From Temnopleurus reevesii (taxonomy: Eukaryota > Echinodermata > Echinoidea > Temnopleuroida > Temnopleuridae): DNA of 64,000 nucleotides. The position numbers and the translations under genes were made by a program. Of the stretch, positions 34,356 through 44,338 are shown piece by piece (the first letter of the stretch is position 1; each line of letters begins with the position of its first letter). Location: positions 330,652 through 394,651 of the forward strand of contig BQKZ01000009.1 in NCBI GenBank assembly GCA_036244855.1. Reading direction: 5' to 3'. Under the pieces are notes generated by a model. The model did no database searches. It was given only the letters and a program-made list of their open reading frames with translations, and was not told the DNA's origin.

Positions 34356-37300
34356 GTTATCACAACCACCACCAACTTACTTCATCGTATAGTGTTAATT
34401 GATACTTACGGCATACATTCGGGCTCTCATCTGATCCGTCACTGCAGTCAAACATGATGTCACAAACAGTGTCTTGGAGGACACACTGACTTCCGTCGGC
34501 ACAAGCAAACCGATCATCGGGGCACGTCAATCCTATGTTAACAAAGATAACATTATTATCGAAGATTCAGTACGATAGTTGAAAGATTTTTTTAAGATAA
34601 AGGTGTCACTAACACGAAATAATCTATTTCTGTCAAATTAAGTCGACCACTAATTCAATGCCCCATTGTAATGCTATTCAAATCGGAACCTGCTTGTGAT
34701 TGTTGTGTCTGCACATTTCAATAACACGGCGTGCAGATCTACTGTCCCTTGACCCACTTTATTTTACAGAAATAATTTACATCGTTTTCAAATTACAATT
34801 GCGATTTTTATGTCGTGTTTGGAAATCTCATTACATCAGCCGGTTCCGATTCCAAATTTTAATAGCAGTACAAAGGAGCTTAGAATTTGTGTCTTGATTA
34901 ATTTTACAGAAAATATGTATTTCTACATTGGTCTACAATCAATATGGCTATAACAGTTGTTCTTGTATGTTGTTGTCCGAACAGAGGTACCTAAGCAGTG
35001 GATTTCGCACAAAAGAAGAAGACAGAATGTGGAGTAGGTGGAGATGGATGGTAGGAGGAGGTGGTGGAGGAGGAGGAGGAGGAGGGGAAGGAATGGTGAG
35101 GGGATGAGGTGGTGGAGGAGGAGGAAGAAGAGAAGTAGGAAGAGCAGGAGGAGGAGCAGGGAGAGCAGGAGCAGGGAGAGGAGAAAGAAGAAGAGAAGGA
35201 AGAGAGGCAACAATAACAACATTGAGTTTCAATTTGTAGAAATGGTTAACAATTATGATAATTAGAAACAAATAATTTTACCTGATTGAACAGTGGTAAG
35301 CTCTAAATCTGGACCCAGGTCAAGAGATTCGGTCGAACCCAGGGTGGATGGATATGGCGTTGTGAACACAAAGGTCGGTTCTGTAATCAAAATAAAGTGA
35401 TAGAATAAAGAACTATCTAAAAGTCAATGTGACAGTACTTCCATACAATTTAGATTGGGTATGAATCTCGGAACCAAAAACCCTGTTCCTTGTTGAAAAA
35501 AGAATATGTAGACAAGTCTTCTGGTTAACAAACTTTAAGTATAGATTAAGTATAGATTTTAAAATGAAACCAATCCATATATACAAAAAGTTATTGATTG
35601 CTCTTGACATCGTTAAGATTCCCATTATCTCAAGCTCAACATTTACATCCTTATATCATTTCAAATGAGTTTCATTCATTTCATCATACATTGTTTCCTT
35701 TAACCAATCGTCTGACATTATCTCTTACGATGTTGTCGTTCACTTGATTTAAATTTTTCATCGTAATGATTGCTGAAATTGTATTATCAGTACAGCGATT
35801 CGCAAAGATGAAACAGTAGCGAATAAGAATGAACATCTTACCATCATCACCCTCATTCAGCATCTCATCCGTAGCTGCTTTCAAGTCCCAAAGCTCAAGC
35901 TCGAGATCTTCGTCATCATCTGGTAGTTCGGTCGGCGTCATTTCCGTTTTATCATCATCGACGCAGTCCGTATTTCCTACCAAGCCCTTGTTGAGCTCCG
36001 TGATCAAAAGCTCTGTCTCAGTTTGGAGCTCCGTGACGATTTCCGTTACGATGTCGGTGATTTCGGGTTCATTTATGTTTTGGATGGTGGTCAAATCATC
36101 TGAAAGGATTATTTCGGTTTCTTTAGGAGGCATTGTGTCGATTGGCATTGATGGGTCATCGTCACGCAGGGTACCCGTCAGCGGCACAGTGGTGTCATCA
36201 AAAACGTCGTCGTACACGACTTCCGTCATCATGGCCAGTTCTGTAACGAGTTCATAATCGACATCGTCCATGTCCATTTGCGCCAATGACGTGGCGGTAG
36301 GGTACTGCGTGTCGTCGTCATCATTGACTTCATCCCCTAGCTCTGTGACCGATACGATCTCAGTAACGACTTCTGAAACGATCTCTTCGACGATGTCGAG
36401 ATTCATCAGGTCATCGACGAGATCATCATCTTCAATGCTTCTTGCAGTACTGCCGACGCCGATTGTTGTACCGTCGGTGATTTCTACAGAGGGGCTATTG
36501 GTTGCGACGGTTGTCTTATTTGACGTAAGATCCACATTCATCAGCTCGTCAATGAGTTCGTCTACGACATCTGGAATGATCGTAGGTACAACATCATCAA
36601 TATCGGTAAGATCGCCAAGTTCATTTTCTAGATCGTCGTCGATTTCGCCCATCAGTTCGTCTCGAAGATCGTCCAAGTCGTCGTCATCAATGAATTGGTC
36701 GATGGCTCCACCTATCTTCTCACTGGCGTCTTTGAGGTCCATGAGATCATCCACCATATCATCAACTTCGACGTCGTGATCAAGCTGGAGGTCGTTCGTT
36801 GGAAGCTTCTTGACGACATCCTCTAATCCTTTCAACTGATCGGCAAATTCATCTAAAAATCAACGAAAATTAACGACCATTATCATTTATCGTTACGTCA
36901 TGAATCTATAGAATAGGTTCATGATTTGAAATAACTCGTCTGACTAGTTACTCTGCTCTTTTAGATTTGCCATTATATTATAGGGACGTCAAAATCTTTT
37001 TTATAGATTGGTGGGGGGGGGGGTGAACAATACGTTGTTTGCTGTTTTGTGTTTCGTCTTGCTGATTTATCGCTTCCATCAAAATCTTACGTCGCCTTTA
37101 AACATATTTATAATTTTATGCATTACATTGTCAAATTGATCTTATCAACTAAAACAAAATAATCATTTCAAAATTGACAATATTCAGAACTACTTATTCA
37201 AATATTTTGAAATAAGGTATTGTCTGTATGGCTTAAAAATCCTCCCATGTAGTATTACATGGGGGAAACTCAATCTAGTAAAGCATGCTCTCCCCTAAAT

Positions 37301-37480
37301 CCCTGACTGCATATATCATTATCATTATTATTCTTCTTATTATTATTATCATTATTATTATTATTATCATCATCATTACATGTAGTAGGAATAGTAGTAG
37401 AAGTGGTAGCAGTCCTAGCCTCTGCATCATTATAACTATATTGTCATCATTATCATTAGTAGTAGTAATAGTGGTAGTAA

Positions 37481-37516
<36 letters not shown>

Positions 37517-37541
37517 TAGTAGTAGTAGTAGAAGTTAGAAT

Positions 37542-37593
<52 letters not shown>

Positions 37594-37613
37594 TGTTGTT
37601 GTTGTCGTTGTTT

Positions 37614-37656
<43 letters not shown>

Positions 37657-37753
37657 AGCAATTACCTCTGATCTGTGGAAGGGGCGTGGTGATTGTCGGC
37701 ACGGCAACCAACTGGAGAAGGCCAATCACGATGAGCCCCTGTAAGAACGCCAT
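26875..37753 (-). CDS. Secreted acidic protein with LDLa repeats, 14 coding exons
   Basis: Minus strand, assembled from GT-AG exons whose phases all agree: 37753-37666, 36852-35842, 35380-35282, 34532-34410, 33336-33214, 32761-32659, 32008-31884, 31045-30917, 30529-30407, 29954-29852, 29146-29022, 28352-28224, 27287-27217 and 26889-26875. The total is 2367 nt, 788 residues plus TGA. Order: signal peptide (MAFLQGLIVIGLLQLVAVPT), an acidic region of about 337 residues, a Thr/Pro linker, one LDLa module, then two tandem four-exon units, then a short tail with one CPDGF motif. Seven modules have all six Cys of LDLa (low-density lipoprotein receptor class A); two are reduced to four. LDLa modules fold around calcium and bind ligands outside the cell. 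No transmembrane segment was seen, so secretion is inferred. No orthologue recognised. Confidence 0.8.
27217..27287 (-). CDS. Penultimate coding exon of the acidic LDLa gene
   Basis: Acceptor CTTTATAG, donor GTATGT, 71 nt, phase 1 to 0. It encodes DIFSCPDGFARRKGDHAC and a few more residues. CPDGF-x-C is like the start of another LDLa module that is not completed. The last exon (26889-26875) adds Val-Lys-Arg-Pro and a TGA. If the donor is not used, translation stops within three codons, so the C-terminus is almost the same either way. Confidence 0.65.
28224..30529 (-). CDS. LDLa tandem unit 2 (four exons) of the acidic LDLa gene
   Basis: Four exons with the same lengths and phases as unit 1: 30529-30407 (123 nt, six-Cys LDLa ending NGADEKDC), 29954-29852 (103 nt, four-Cys reduced module with CDGVQDCEDN), 29146-29022 (125 nt, six-Cys LDLa with CRDGSDETKDC) and 28352-28224 (129 nt, six-Cys LDLa with CDEMPDCRDGVDEKGC). 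The calcium-binding acidic cluster at the end of each module is kept. The intron between the third and fourth exons carries a SINE absent from unit 1. Most of the segment 29105-30752 is almost identical to unit 1, introns included. Confidence 0.85.
28449..28712 (+). mobile_element. tRNA-derived SINE, 5' truncated
   Basis: Plus strand. B box GGTTCGAATCC at 28484-28494; the A box is missing. The central and 3' parts (GGTACCTGGCAGGAA, AAAGCGCCTTGAGTACTC, GCGCTATATAAATTG) match the copy at 21603-21874. It lies in an intron of the LDLa gene, in antisense orientation to it. Confidence 0.8.
30917..33336 (-). CDS. LDLa tandem unit 1 (four exons) of the acidic LDLa gene
   Basis: Exons 33336-33214, 32761-32659, 32008-31884 and 31045-30917, equivalent one-to-one to those of unit 2. 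The protein copies differ at a few positions only, for example VDKR-type changes such as CRDKVDEKGC here against CRDGVDEKGC in unit 2. The second exon ends in phase 2 and the third restores phase 1, so the reduced four-Cys module and the next full module are linked and must be spliced together. The intron before the last exon holds two foldback MITEs that unit 2 lacks. Confidence 0.85.
31371..31619. mobile_element. Two adjacent foldback MITE copies
   Basis: 31371-31500 is a full copy (GCCCCAGTCACAT to ATGTTACTGGGGCC). 31501-31619 lacks the outer left end but keeps CCCCGGAAGCAACACG and the right end GTGACTGGGGCC. Both are followed by TAA. They belong to the family at 18316 and 22162 and lie in an LDLa-gene intron. 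Confidence 0.8.
33826..34035. repeat. TCA/ATC-rich microsatellite in an LDLa-gene intron
   Basis: Impure TCATCA runs. The minus strand stays open here for over 100 codons of mostly Asp, but I found no splice sites that would make it an exon. Confidence 0.85.
34075..34190 (-). pseudogene. Eroded duplicate of the first LDLa exon
   Basis: This segment matches the LDLa exon at 34532-34410 closely, from ACADGSQCVLQDTVCD to GSDESPNVC, and keeps a donor-like GTATAAG. The 5' part (acceptor and the codons for the first Cys and its neighbours) is missing and replaced by a TCA-type microsatellite starting at about 34190. Without an acceptor it should not be spliced in. A recent tandem exon duplication followed by microsatellite growth or deletion is the simplest explanation. 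Confidence 0.75.
34197..34365. repeat. TCA/ATC microsatellite between LDLa exon copies
   Basis: A long run of ATC-type triplets with short CCACCACC interruptions. It separates the intact LDLa exon from its eroded copy. Confidence 0.95.
34410..34532 (-). CDS. First LDLa module exon of the acidic LDLa gene
   Basis: Acceptor TAACATAG, donor GTAAGTATC, 123 nt, phase 1 to 1. It encodes one complete module with six Cys (CPDDRFACADGSQC then VCD, DCSDGSDES and VC). The acidic calcium-ligand cluster DCSDGSDE is intact. It is less like the modules of the tandem units than those are like each other. Confidence 0.85.
35037..35210. repeat. GGA/GAA purine-rich tract
   Basis: A strongly strand-asymmetric run of GGAGGA and GAAGAA words in an intron, purine on the plus strand. 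Long leucine-, proline- or arginine-rich frames across it come from the repeat. Confidence 0.9.
35282..35380 (-). CDS. Thr/Pro linker exon of the acidic LDLa gene
   Basis: Acceptor TGATTACAG, donor GTAAAATT, 99 nt, phase 1 to 1. It encodes EPTFVFTTPYPSTLGSTESL and about a dozen more residues, with no Cys. It reads as a short flexible, possibly O-glycosylated linker between the acidic region and the first LDLa module. The call rests on splice sites and phase agreement, not on homology. Confidence 0.65.
35842..36852 (-). CDS. 1011-nt Asp/Glu-rich exon of the acidic LDLa gene
   Basis: Acceptor GATTTTTAG, donor GTAAGATG; open throughout and phase-matched on both sides. By my count about a third of its roughly 337 residues are Asp or Glu, with few Lys or Arg and one Cys. 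Acidic residues alternate with Leu, Ile, Val and Met in blocks such as DDLVDDLMNLD, DELIDELMNVD and TEIVTELQTETELL, which suggests amphipathic helices or a calcium-binding extended chain, not a simple repeat. The codons are mixed (GAT, GAC, GAG, GAA), so it is under coding constraint and is not a raw microsatellite. No family recognised. Acidic secreted proteins often bind calcium or mineral; that is only a possibility here. Confidence 0.8.
37318..37657. repeat. Compound triplet microsatellite beside the first coding exon
   Basis: Successive blocks of ATT/ATC, GTA and GTT/TTG triplets. It lies in the first coding intron, starting only nine bases past the donor at 37665. Poly-Gln, poly-Thr, poly-Tyr and poly-Ser frames across it are artefacts. 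Confidence 0.95.
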
Positions 37754-37763
37754 GTTGAATGTC
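37666..37763 (-). CDS. First coding exon (signal peptide) of the acidic LDLa gene
   Basis: Acceptor-like ACTAG at 37764-37765, ten 5'-untranslated bases, ATG at 37753, donor GTAATTGC after 37666. The first 20 residues, MAFLQGLIVIGLLQLVAVPT, form a typical hydrophobic signal peptide. This ATG was chosen because it directly precedes the hydrophobic segment and the exon joins the acidic exon in phase 1. Confidence 0.75.
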
Positions 37764-37765
37764 CT

Positions 37766-39292
37766 AGTAAAGAAAAAGGTAACAAAGATAAAGTTGATAT
37801 TTAACAGTTAGTGGCTTATTCCCTATGATATCAAGTGATTGTAAAACGGAATGATATGTTTGGGAAGGTATCATCATCTTGGCGATATCATTTTTAATAA
37901 TGTAGGTCTGATAATGTAGTAAAATCAACAAAGAGTCGTGCATTTAGGATATTCACCAGGATGGGAAATACTTAAAAGTTTATAACATTCTTTTTTTTAT
38001 ATAATGATTGCGTTGTAAAACAATTATAAAATGTTTTGCAAAATTCGAGGGGAGGAAGAAAGTAGCATAATACAAAACATTAGTATAAGAACTTGAGAAT
38101 TATATTTTGTATAAAAGTATTGTATTCGATTGCGTAGTTCTGTCGAAATCGAATGAAGGAATCGTGTAATACTTCAGAGAGAGAATGAATTTGGCAGGGG
38201 AAACCTTCATTTGCTATGCTTTTATGTTTTGAATGTTTAACAGACATCAAGCCAGTAGGTAGAATATTTTATCAAAATACATGAAATAATTTTGTAAAAA
38301 ATACATGAAACAATAATATCTTCCTCAAACGATGGTGAACTGTGTTTGTGGTGTAAAAATTGAATGTCAATTAATAGTGCTATCTTGTGGTTTGTCGGAA
38401 GCAATCACATATTAAATGTTACATTTCATTTATATTATTCCATCAAGGTTGTTCTTGTTCCCTATCTCCCTTTACGTGACAGGAGGCCTGTCATACAATA
38501 CTCAATCAATATTGCGATCCTAGCACCCTTTTAATAGCTTTATGCTCCTTCTTGAATAAGCATTCTTGTCAAGAAGTTGATCGATCTAAGTTATTGATTT
38601 GGACACATCTAGTTTTGGTAACATCTTAGACAAAGCTGACAACAGCGTTATTTGCTTCCCATGCAGTTTCTCACAAATCATCATTCAGTCTTTATTCATG
38701 GTATTTCATCAACAAAAAATGAGCATACAAATGCCCGGCCAAAACAGCATTATAATACCAAATACCCAAAAGTCCATAATGATTCACAAACTCTTCAAGA
38801 ACCTGAAGAAGATACGTTCTTTTCGTAAAGAAAAATTGATTTTATATCCGCAATACATTAGAGTAGACAATATCAGGAGAAAATGGAGACGAAGACATCA
38901 TGTTCGCATTTGTTTAAGGAAAAAGACAAAAGGGAAATATATCCATCATAAATATATCCCTTGTCCCTACTTTGTTAAAGTCGGTTCATTAGGAATTAGG
39001 ATGAAGCAAGAGGTGATGGATGCAGTCACAAAGTGACAATTAAAGTAATTTCACTATGATGTAAAATCGAGAACTGCAGCACAGATATGGGTCCTTATAT
39101 CAATCAAATAACTGTATGTTGCTATTGATATTGGTATATTTTGCAATGTTGCAGACGTTTAATTCTATAGCTTTACAATACTGTAGGAAAATCTATCACA
39201 AATCATTAATAAATCAATTTATAAACTCTGACATGATATTGAAGAACAGTTATCTTTTAGCGGCATAATTTCTTCAATAAAAACATACTCAC
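37766..39292. other. Probable 5' intron of the LDLa gene, no other gene seen
   Basis: AT-rich sequence between the ATG exon and a donor-like site at 39291-39292. A 145-codon Lys/Arg-rich frame on the plus strand (38599-39036) begins at TTG, has no recognised domain or splice context, and I do not call it. Confidence 0.35.
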
Positions 39293-39340
39293 CTGTTTAC
39301 CAAGCTGTTGTTTTTATTCCAAAATATTGAAATCCATGTT
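39293..39340 (-). other. Candidate 5' non-coding exon of the LDLa gene
   Basis: On the minus strand, GGTAAACAG is followed by a strong donor, GTGAGTATG (39292-39284). It is the right distance and orientation for an upstream exon splicing to 37763. The 5' limit is arbitrary and the transcription start is unknown. Confidence 0.3.
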
Positions 39341-42300
39341 CACAAAATATCTTGTCCTGGACATTTACCTTGTAATGCTCAAAGAAAGGGTGTTAGGCAT
39401 TCGGATTCCATTAAAGATTCCAGAGGTAAAGGAAGGGGTGTAGAATTGCACCCCTCTCACAGGACACTAGTGGAGAAGTGCGCGAACAGGGTGCGCAACT
39501 TCACGAAGACAGAAAAGATGACGTATAGCCACGTCACAATTCCGAAGATGTTTTATCGTGGGTAGCGCCGTGGCCGTGTCCCCCCCCCCAACACCATCTT
39601 CTGCTGCTCGAATCTATTGCAATGTCAAGCTCTTCATGACCCCCCCCCCCCCCCCGTACATAAAGTTTAACTTGAGCAATTAAACACTTGGTGAAATATA
39701 ATAAAACTGTAAAAACTGTGAGAGATAATAGCTATAATAAAAATCGCAAATTGTTTGAACCAAATAAAACGGTACGATCATCTTTGGTGACCCACCTCCC
39801 TTTTGTTCGCTCTACCAGCCGGGTTGCCGGGTAGCTGAAGGAGGGGTGTGTGCTTTGTACTCCTAGTCATATCGTTTTAGCGGAGGGCCGAACGTAAATG
39901 ACAAGGACTAAACTTTTATTCAAATCGATATGGAATATTGATTGATGCGTCTGGAGCGAAGAAGGAGAGGAAAAGCGAAATAAGTTTAAAGATATTGAGT
40001 TCTTGGTTTGACATTATCCATATTTTATCAAGGCAGCCCATTCAACAAAGTTTGGTCTTCCATGGGGCCATAGAACACTACAATTATGTGCCTGCTTTAG
40101 CTAGGCTATATTACTTCTACACTAGCTTGTCTCTTTCGGAACCATAAAATATGTTGTAACGAAACAGAAAACAATCTTCCCATCTTCACCTTCAAAAATA
40201 CTTCATAGTATAAAGAACTCTGCACAATTTGAGAAACCAAAATGCAATGTTATCGAGAATGAAAATGCACTAAATCCAAAAGGACTTAAGACTGAAAATT
40301 GTTTGAAATTTTATCATGTAACCAAAGCTGAAAAAAGAAACCTTTTTTCATGACGCACGTCTTTATGAATGTATACTGTAAAACATAATTTTTCCGCGCC
40401 AAAGTGAGCGCAGAATCAAAACGCTGTAAAAAAAAAAAAAAGAAAAAAAAAACAACTAACATTTCGATACTATACTCTTTTTAATTTGTTATAATTTTTT
40501 CAGTTTTGCTTTTCACGTTTGATATAACATGTTGGTGACATGTCAACTTCATGAGTGCCATGTCTAATTTTCGTATATACCCGCAATCTGTATTTTGGCT
40601 CTCGTGTGGAAAAGGAGGAAAGAAAGAAAAGGATGCATTACTTGAAAAAACACAAACAAACAAACAAACGCCATGTCAGAATTTGTACAATATAAAAGCA
40701 GTAAAAACTAAATACACCGTAGTCTAGCATATCATTCAGTCTAGAAAATCGTTCGGATCTGCATTATGAGGTATCTGATTTAATTTCCGCAGTCACTTGA
40801 ACATGTTGAAAGTCTTCAAAAGAATCGTCAGCTTTTTAAAAATTCCAACTTAATGTTTCCGCCCAATGTGCATGGATTTGACTTTAACTTCGGACTTCTG
40901 TGCACTCATGAGATCGGGGACCTGTCTGAGAAGAAGGAGAAGAGGAAGATACAAAAATGATAAGAAGAAAAAAAAAAGGGAAATATGAAGAGGAAGAAGA
41001 AGAAGAAGAAGAAGAAGGAGGAGGAGGAGGAGTAGGAGAAGAAAAGAAGAGGAAGCGGAAAAAGAAGAAAAAGACGAAGAATTTAGAAGAAGAAGAAGAA
41101 GAAGAAGAAGAGAAATAAGAAGCTTCAATCCACTTCGAGTAATTTCATTCCCTATCATTTCATTTTTTTACACTGTTCCGCTTGTCATCACGNAAAAACG
41201 ACTTGACGGAAAAGGAGAAATGTTCAGTATTCAGCTGTGGCTCTAATGCGCATGCGTACCATTATGTTGATTTCATTGCACGGAGCAGGCGCAGGTGCTA
41301 ATTTGACATAGTCTTTTTCTAAGCTTGAATAAAAAAGTTTTAAATTCATCAAAATAACATAGAATTGAAGAGATATATTTGTAACATTTTTAATCTGTAT
41401 CCATCATCTTATTATAAAAAGTCGATTAAACAACAAAAGATGACTATTTACATCTATTTAGAAGGGAAAAAAATTAGCGTTACTTGTATTAGGGTCTTGT
41501 TTGCCAGACTACTTGTTGACAGAAGATGCCGTTTTCCGGTCCAAGCCGGAGCTTTCGTTCGCCATTGCTTTCGTTTATAAATGCGTCGGCTGCTGGGGAT
41601 GCGAAGACAGGGAGAGGCGAGTAGAGTATGTGTACCGACGGAACAGATATATATTCTACCGGCTTTTTTTTTTCAGGCAAATTAGATGTTCATGCTCCTT
41701 TGGAACACGAAAACCTGTCTATTTATTCGTGAAACATCGTAATACGAGGTAAATATAGTTTCAAACACCAGTTTCCGCTTATAACGGCGCGGTATATATA
41801 TATATATATTTTGTCTCAGAATCATAGTCGATGTCTTTTGTGATGTACAGCTGTTCATAAAATCATATACATGTACTGCACAGTGAGAGAAAGGCTGTGT
41901 TGTGTTGTGTTGTGAATATGCGTGTTATCATATCGCGAATGAAACATATATATGTTTGTGAATTTATTTGTTGAAAATCGAGATGCTTTGTTGATTGATG
42001 GACGTGAGTTTGTGTATTATGATATAGAAGCTAATTTATGATCTCTTTTTCTTTAAATATGGTATCAGCATGATTGAAATTTTGGCTCTGTGGTATATGA
42101 TCATGTCTCGATATGGGATGAATATGAGCGATGCATTTTTTTATGCGAAAAGGGAAATCAAGAGAAAAAAGAGAAAGTGAGAGAGAGAGAAAATAATGGA
42201 AGGGGCAGCATGATTAATCCATGGATATATTCCATGATTAAATGTAGATTCATATTTCTACAAGCTGCAATCCCAAATCGACAAGGCCGTTCTAAGCTTC

Positions 42301-42432
42301 ATCATTGAAATTGTGGCAACATCATATTCTCATCAACTCTGATTGAGAGTAGATATGCCAATGGTTTTATTACTCCTGAAATGGGTTCATCTTTATACCT
42401 GGCCTCAAGGCTATCCCCCTCCCCCTCTTCTC
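39341..42432. other. Spacer, no gene seen
   Basis: Contains C-runs (about 39580 and 39640-39655), an A-run near 40430, a GAA/GGA purine tract (about 40930-41115), a single N at 41193 and a GC-richer patch at 41490-41650 that has no splice-supported frame. Confidence 0.45.
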
Positions 42433-42599
42433 NNNNNNNNNNNNNNNNNNNNNNNNNNNNNNNNNNNNNNNNNNNNNNNNNNNNNNNNNNNNNNNNNNNN
42501 NNNNNNNNNNNNNNNNNNNNNNNNNNNNNNNNNNNNNNNNNNNNNNNNNNNNNNNNNNNNNNNNNNNNNNNNNNNNNNNNNNNNNNNNNNNNNNNNNNN
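42433..42599. other. Assembly gap (167 N) in a CT microsatellite
   Basis: Ns are flanked by pyrimidine-rich sequence on the left and (CT)n on the right, so the gap probably hides an unresolved CT repeat. Confidence 0.95.
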
Positions 42600-43245
42600 T
42601 CTCTCTCTCTCTCTCTACCATCTAAATACAGTGTAGTTGGTTTACGATGCAGATGCAAATTTTATGTAGAATCTAACCCAAAGGATTGCTTGAGGAATGC
42701 TCGACATAATAAATGCTTACGGGATTCCAAGTATTGTTGTTCAATTGTTACTACCACGTAATAAAACTTCACCAATTTGCATCTGTAATCAATACGCAAC
42801 ATTTATTTAGGAGAGCAGATATAGATGTCACTCAATGAACATTTTAACCATGTATAATGTAAACGTTTCTCTTTGCTTATACTGTGTAAAGCGATTAGAC
42901 GGTAATAAAGACAAAAGAAGACACAATTCTATGTAACAACTCATTTTATTTCCATTGACAGTAATAATTGTGCAAAATCTTCAGTGTAATCAACAGATCA
43001 ATATAATTGTGTCGGACCCCTTTGAAGAACAGTATTCAGCTGAAAAAGGTGATCCGTCCACAAGTGGGAAATAATAAATAAATGAATAAAATAATAATTT
43101 TAATGTATTGTTGCCCTTTAATTAGTCTTTGTAATCATCATTCTTGAATCTTCTTAAGTAGGTCTTCTTTGCTGAACGATCTAGTCAAAACCATATCTCT
43201 TCTATGATGCAGCGAATCATTTTAAACTAGTTTCAGTCTTCCTCC

Positions 43246-44079
43246 TCATCTGCCACCTTTCTCACTTTCGTCATCGTCAATCTCACGTTTGTAGTTGAAT
43301 AACCCCTCAAATTTCGGCTTGTACTTCACCAAGGCTTTTGATATGCTATCGTTGGTATTCATGCCATTTTCAATTTCGCTCTGGAGATTGGACATGATTT
43401 CGTGATGCGTTTCATTTTTATTAAGGTATATGATCTATTTTAAGAAGTTGGAATAGTCATCAAAGAAGATACTTTTGACGGCCCATAGAACTTTCACATG
43501 CGTCTTTTCTTTCGCTTCGTTGTCGGTCCAACCCTCAGAGATATAGTTGTTGTATTTTTCGGTCCTTCTTTCTTCCGTTATGGCGTGTTCAAGCCAATGC
43601 TGATAGGCCTGGTTGTCCTTTGGGTCTTCTGTGTGAGACGCTTCTGAGTTTGAATCTTCGTTCTCTTCTTCCTCCTCATCACTTTCTCCATCATCATCAT
43701 CAGCAGCAGCACTGTCACCATCATCAGTTCCATCGGCATCATGACTCTCGTCATCATACTCGGTATCATCTCCAATGCGACACCGTTTTAGTGTTAGTTC
43801 ATCTCCGCTCTCTAAGTGATTGGCCTCTTCGTTTTCTTCTTCTTCCTCCTCATCACTTTCTCCATCCTCATCTTCACTGTCACCATCATCAGTTCCATCG
43901 TCATCATACTCGGTATCATCTTCGATGCGACGCCGTTTTAGTGTTAGTTCATCTCCGCTCTCCAAGTGATCGGGCTCTTCATTCTCTTCTTCTTCCTCCT
44001 CATCACTTTCTCCATCCTCATCAGTGTCACCACCATCAGTTCCATCGGCATCATGACTCCCATTATCATCTCCGATCAT
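43246..44079 (-). pseudogene. Acidic repeat protein ORF with an in-frame TAG
   Basis: Minus strand, intronless. From the ATG at 44079 the frame runs 214 codons to a TAG at 43437-43435, then continues open in the same frame for about 62 codons to a TGA at 43248-43246. The N-terminal part has modules of about 50 residues: an acidic run ending DEEEEEENEE, then SGDELTLKRRRI, whose basic cluster resembles a nuclear localisation signal. A fourth GDELTLKRRRI lies in frame upstream of the ATG, after a TGA, so the 5' end is also incomplete. The C-terminal half is non-repetitive (YQHWLEHAITEERR, GWTDNEAKEKTHVKVLWAV, then past the TAG HHEIMSNLQSEIENG and KYKPKFEGLFNYK) and reads as one domain cut by the stop. 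No family recognised. A transposon or virus-derived relic is possible but unproven. Confidence 0.5.
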
Positions 44080-44117
44080 GCCGATGCGACGCCGTTTCAG
44101 TGTTAGTTCATCTCCCC

Positions 44118-44338
44118 CATGTCGGACAACTTCTCATTCATTTTGAACATAGAATTTTTCAAAATGGATTAATGTAAAATTTAGAGTAAGGTTGCAACAT
44201 CATTCTTCTCAAAATACATGCAGAATCAATACAGAAATGCTATACCCCAATCGAAAATTTACATTTTGTTGACTTTTCCGAAAAGAGGAGAAAATGTGAA
44301 CATTTGTATACAGAGTGAATGAGGAGTTGTCCGACATG
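44118..44338. mobile_element. 221-bp foldback element
   Basis: Arms 44118-44140 and 44316-44338 are inverted repeats of 23 bases with one mismatch (CATGTCGGACAACT at the outer ends). It abuts the 5' end of the acidic repeat ORF and may have disrupted its start. Confidence 0.65.

Noticed and set aside
33671..34457. Long His-, Ile- and Asp-rich open frames on both strands
   Set aside because: They are translations of TCA/ATC microsatellites without splice sites or non-repeat domains.
34923..35271. Leu- and Pro-rich minus-strand frames and Arg-rich plus-strand frame
   Set aside because: Products of a GGA/GAA purine tract in an intron.
35829..36779. Ser/Val-rich plus-strand frames of 142 and 169 codons
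   Set aside because: They are antisense shadows of the Asp/Glu-rich exon.
37275..37753. Poly-Gln, poly-Thr, poly-Tyr and poly-Asn frames next to the signal-peptide exon
   Set aside because: The real exon ends at 37666 with a GTAATT donor; the rest is an intronic triplet microsatellite.
38599..39036. 145-codon Lys/Arg-rich plus-strand frame
   Set aside because: Starts at TTG, has no recognised motif or splice context, and lies in the probable 5' intron of the LDLa gene. It could be real only if transcripts or conservation show it.
42302..42761. Open frames around 42433-42599
   Set aside because: They cross a run of N in a CT microsatellite.
43620..44177. 185-codon His/Leu-rich plus-strand frame
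   Set aside because: Antisense shadow of the acidic repeat ORF, which has the structured C-terminal domain on the minus strand.
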